A stretch of DNA of 21,161 nt, from IMG/VR virus record IMGVR_UViG_3300029258_002055, positions 1-21,161 of that record; one strand, given 5' to 3'. Positions 20,339 through 21,161 of this stretch are shown here, in pieces (positions within the stretch are counted from its first letter, which is position 1; every line of letters starts with the position of its first letter). The stretch comes from a virus. The notes below the pieces were generated by a model that did no database searches, had not been told where the DNA came from, and saw nothing but the letters and a program-made list of their open reading frames with translations. The position numbers and the translations under genes were made by a program.

Positions 20339-20836
20339 ATGCCCAAACACAAGATCCCCAACCCGCGCGGCCCGGTCACGATCGAGCCGGTCGCGGCCCG
20401 CGAGTTCCCCGACCTCTGGCCCGAGTCGATCGCGATCGACGGCCGCGGCGGCCGCTTTCGGATCGTCGCGACGCTGCGGCCCTACAATCACGACGCCGGC
20501 GAGCTGGCCCCGAAGCAGTTCGACGCGATCGAGGCGACGATCCCCGACGTCGATCTCTACGGCGAGCACTACCCGCGGGTCGCCCGGCTGAAGGCCGAGC
20601 TGACCGAGGTCCTCGCGCTGCTTCTGACGGCCCCCGATCCGACCGCGCTGGTCGAGGCCGAGCAAACCCTCGCAATGTTCGACCAGATCCTCGCCGCCGA
20701 GAAGCCCGACGGGATGCCCGCCGAGATGTGGGAAAAGCAGCGAGACGACTTCGAGGCCCAACGCGAAGCGGCGATCGCCAAGCGCGACGAGGCCGCGCAG
20801 ATCCTCGCAGATAACCCAATTCCAGAATTGCAATAA
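20339..20836 (+). CDS. Tail-region protein of unknown function
   Basis: This 165-residue protein is not recognised. The N-terminal half looks beta-rich (GPVTIEPVAAREFPDLWPES, GRFRIVATLRPYNHDAG) and the C-terminal half is a long charged helix, likely a coiled coil (KAELTEVLALLLTAPD to KRDEAAQILADN). A strong GAAGGAG at 20326-20332 and the context AGAACCCGATG fix the start at 20339. Its last stop base is shared with the next ATG (TAATG). Between distal tail and a probable tail-tip gene, it may be a hub, tail-tip chaperone or linker; none is proven. Confidence 0.65.
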   Translation: MPKHKIPNPRGPVTIEPVAAREFPDLWPESIAIDGRGGRFRIVATLRPYNHDAGELAPKQFDAIEATIPDVDLYGEHYPRVARLKAELTEVLALLLTAPDPTALVEAEQTLAMFDQILAAEKPDGMPAEMWEKQRDDFEAQREAAIAKRDEAAQILADNPIPELQ

Positions 20837-21161
20837 TGGCGGCAGTCAACGAAATCACGGTAGCGGGTTCGGCCTGGGTCGCAAACTATACCGGCTGGCT
20901 GGACAGCAACGGGCACGGCCATTCTGTCGTCGCTGGTCTTGGCTACACGATTCCGCAAACGGACGTGACCTACAAGAAGCCCTTGCCGTGGATTAACCTC
21001 GACAAAATTTCGCTGACGTTCGACGAAGCCCCCGATTCCATCATCATCACTGGCACCCTTTCACCAGACGCAACCGGCACCTACTTCCGCTCAGGCATTT
21101 ACGGTGGCCAACCTGCCTACGAAAGGGCAGATGGGGCGTATTGGATTTGGTGGTTGTCGGG
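20836..21161 (+). CDS. Probable tail-tip or adhesion protein, 5' part only
   Basis: The frame starts at 20836 (MAAVNEITVAGSAWVANYTG) and is open to the window edge, giving 108 complete codons. It is predicted beta-rich: DSIIITGTLSPDATG then TYFRSGIYGGQPAYERADG and an aromatic AYWIWWL. The pattern TGxYxxxGxYxGxPxYxRxDGxYxIWW looks like a repeated carbohydrate-binding or adhesion-type unit; I associate it loosely with Planctomycetota proteins, from memory only. Codon use differs clearly from all upstream genes: many A/T third positions (GCA, TCT, GGT, ATT, TAT). It is likely a host-recognition protein or other late acquisition. The ATG overlaps the previous stop as TAATG; no Shine-Dalgarno site is evident, so reinitiation is probable. 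Confidence 0.7.
   Translation, partial: MAAVNEITVAGSAWVANYTGWLDSNGHGHSVVAGLGYTIPQTDVTYKKPLPWINLDKISLTFDEAPDSIIITGTLSPDATGTYFRSGIYGGQPAYERADGAYWIWWLS

Overview
The window is the morphogenesis arm of a tailed double-stranded DNA phage or prophage, probably a siphovirus because it has a tail-tube protein, a tape-measure gene and no visible sheath gene. Every convincing gene is on the + strand. Composition is very GC-rich (by eye near 70%, not computed) with strongly GC-biased third codon positions, except in the last, partial gene. The host is probably a high-GC bacterium. A Planctomycetota host is my best guess, from the overall protein style and a Tyr/Trp-rich segment in the last gene, but this is inference. 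No integrase, lysis, replication or host gene is visible, so lifestyle and ends cannot be judged.

Layout. (1) 79-3114: small terminase, GpA-type large terminase and a double zinc-ribbon protein, in overlapping frames. (2) 3059-4345: a DNA methyltransferase with an N-terminal ParB-like domain, ending at a terminator near 4400. (3) 4445-7602: two promoter-like sequences drive small genes (4613, 4885, 5291), an XRE-type regulator (5575) and a long ParB protein (5812), closed by a second terminator near 7650. This block separates the terminase genes from the portal gene. (4) 7803-14596: gpW-position protein, lambda-type portal, protease/major-capsid fusion, two surface proteins with related C-terminal beta-sandwich domains, and a head-tail adaptor reading frame with no start codon. 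(5) 14600-19942: a small membrane protein, two connector/tail-completion proteins, tail tube, chaperone-like genes with a -1 frameshift signal, and tape measure. (6) 19943-end: a distal tail protein, an unknown protein, and the start of a gene of different composition.

How it works together: the terminase packages DNA through the portal into a shell cut from a fused protease-scaffold-capsid polyprotein. Surface proteins decorate the shell, adaptors close the connector, and the tube polymerises around the tape measure with chaperone help. The methyltransferase, ParB and XRE genes form an accessory and regulatory block inside the structural operon.

Most notable: a textbook A AAA AAG slippery run just before the tape measure; a 16-base hairpin with a GNRA loop found three times in one orientation at gene junctions; a 67-base exact direct repeat flanking a small gene; a TAG codon separating the cement protein from an adaptor frame with no start; and an internal start inside the capsid polyprotein.
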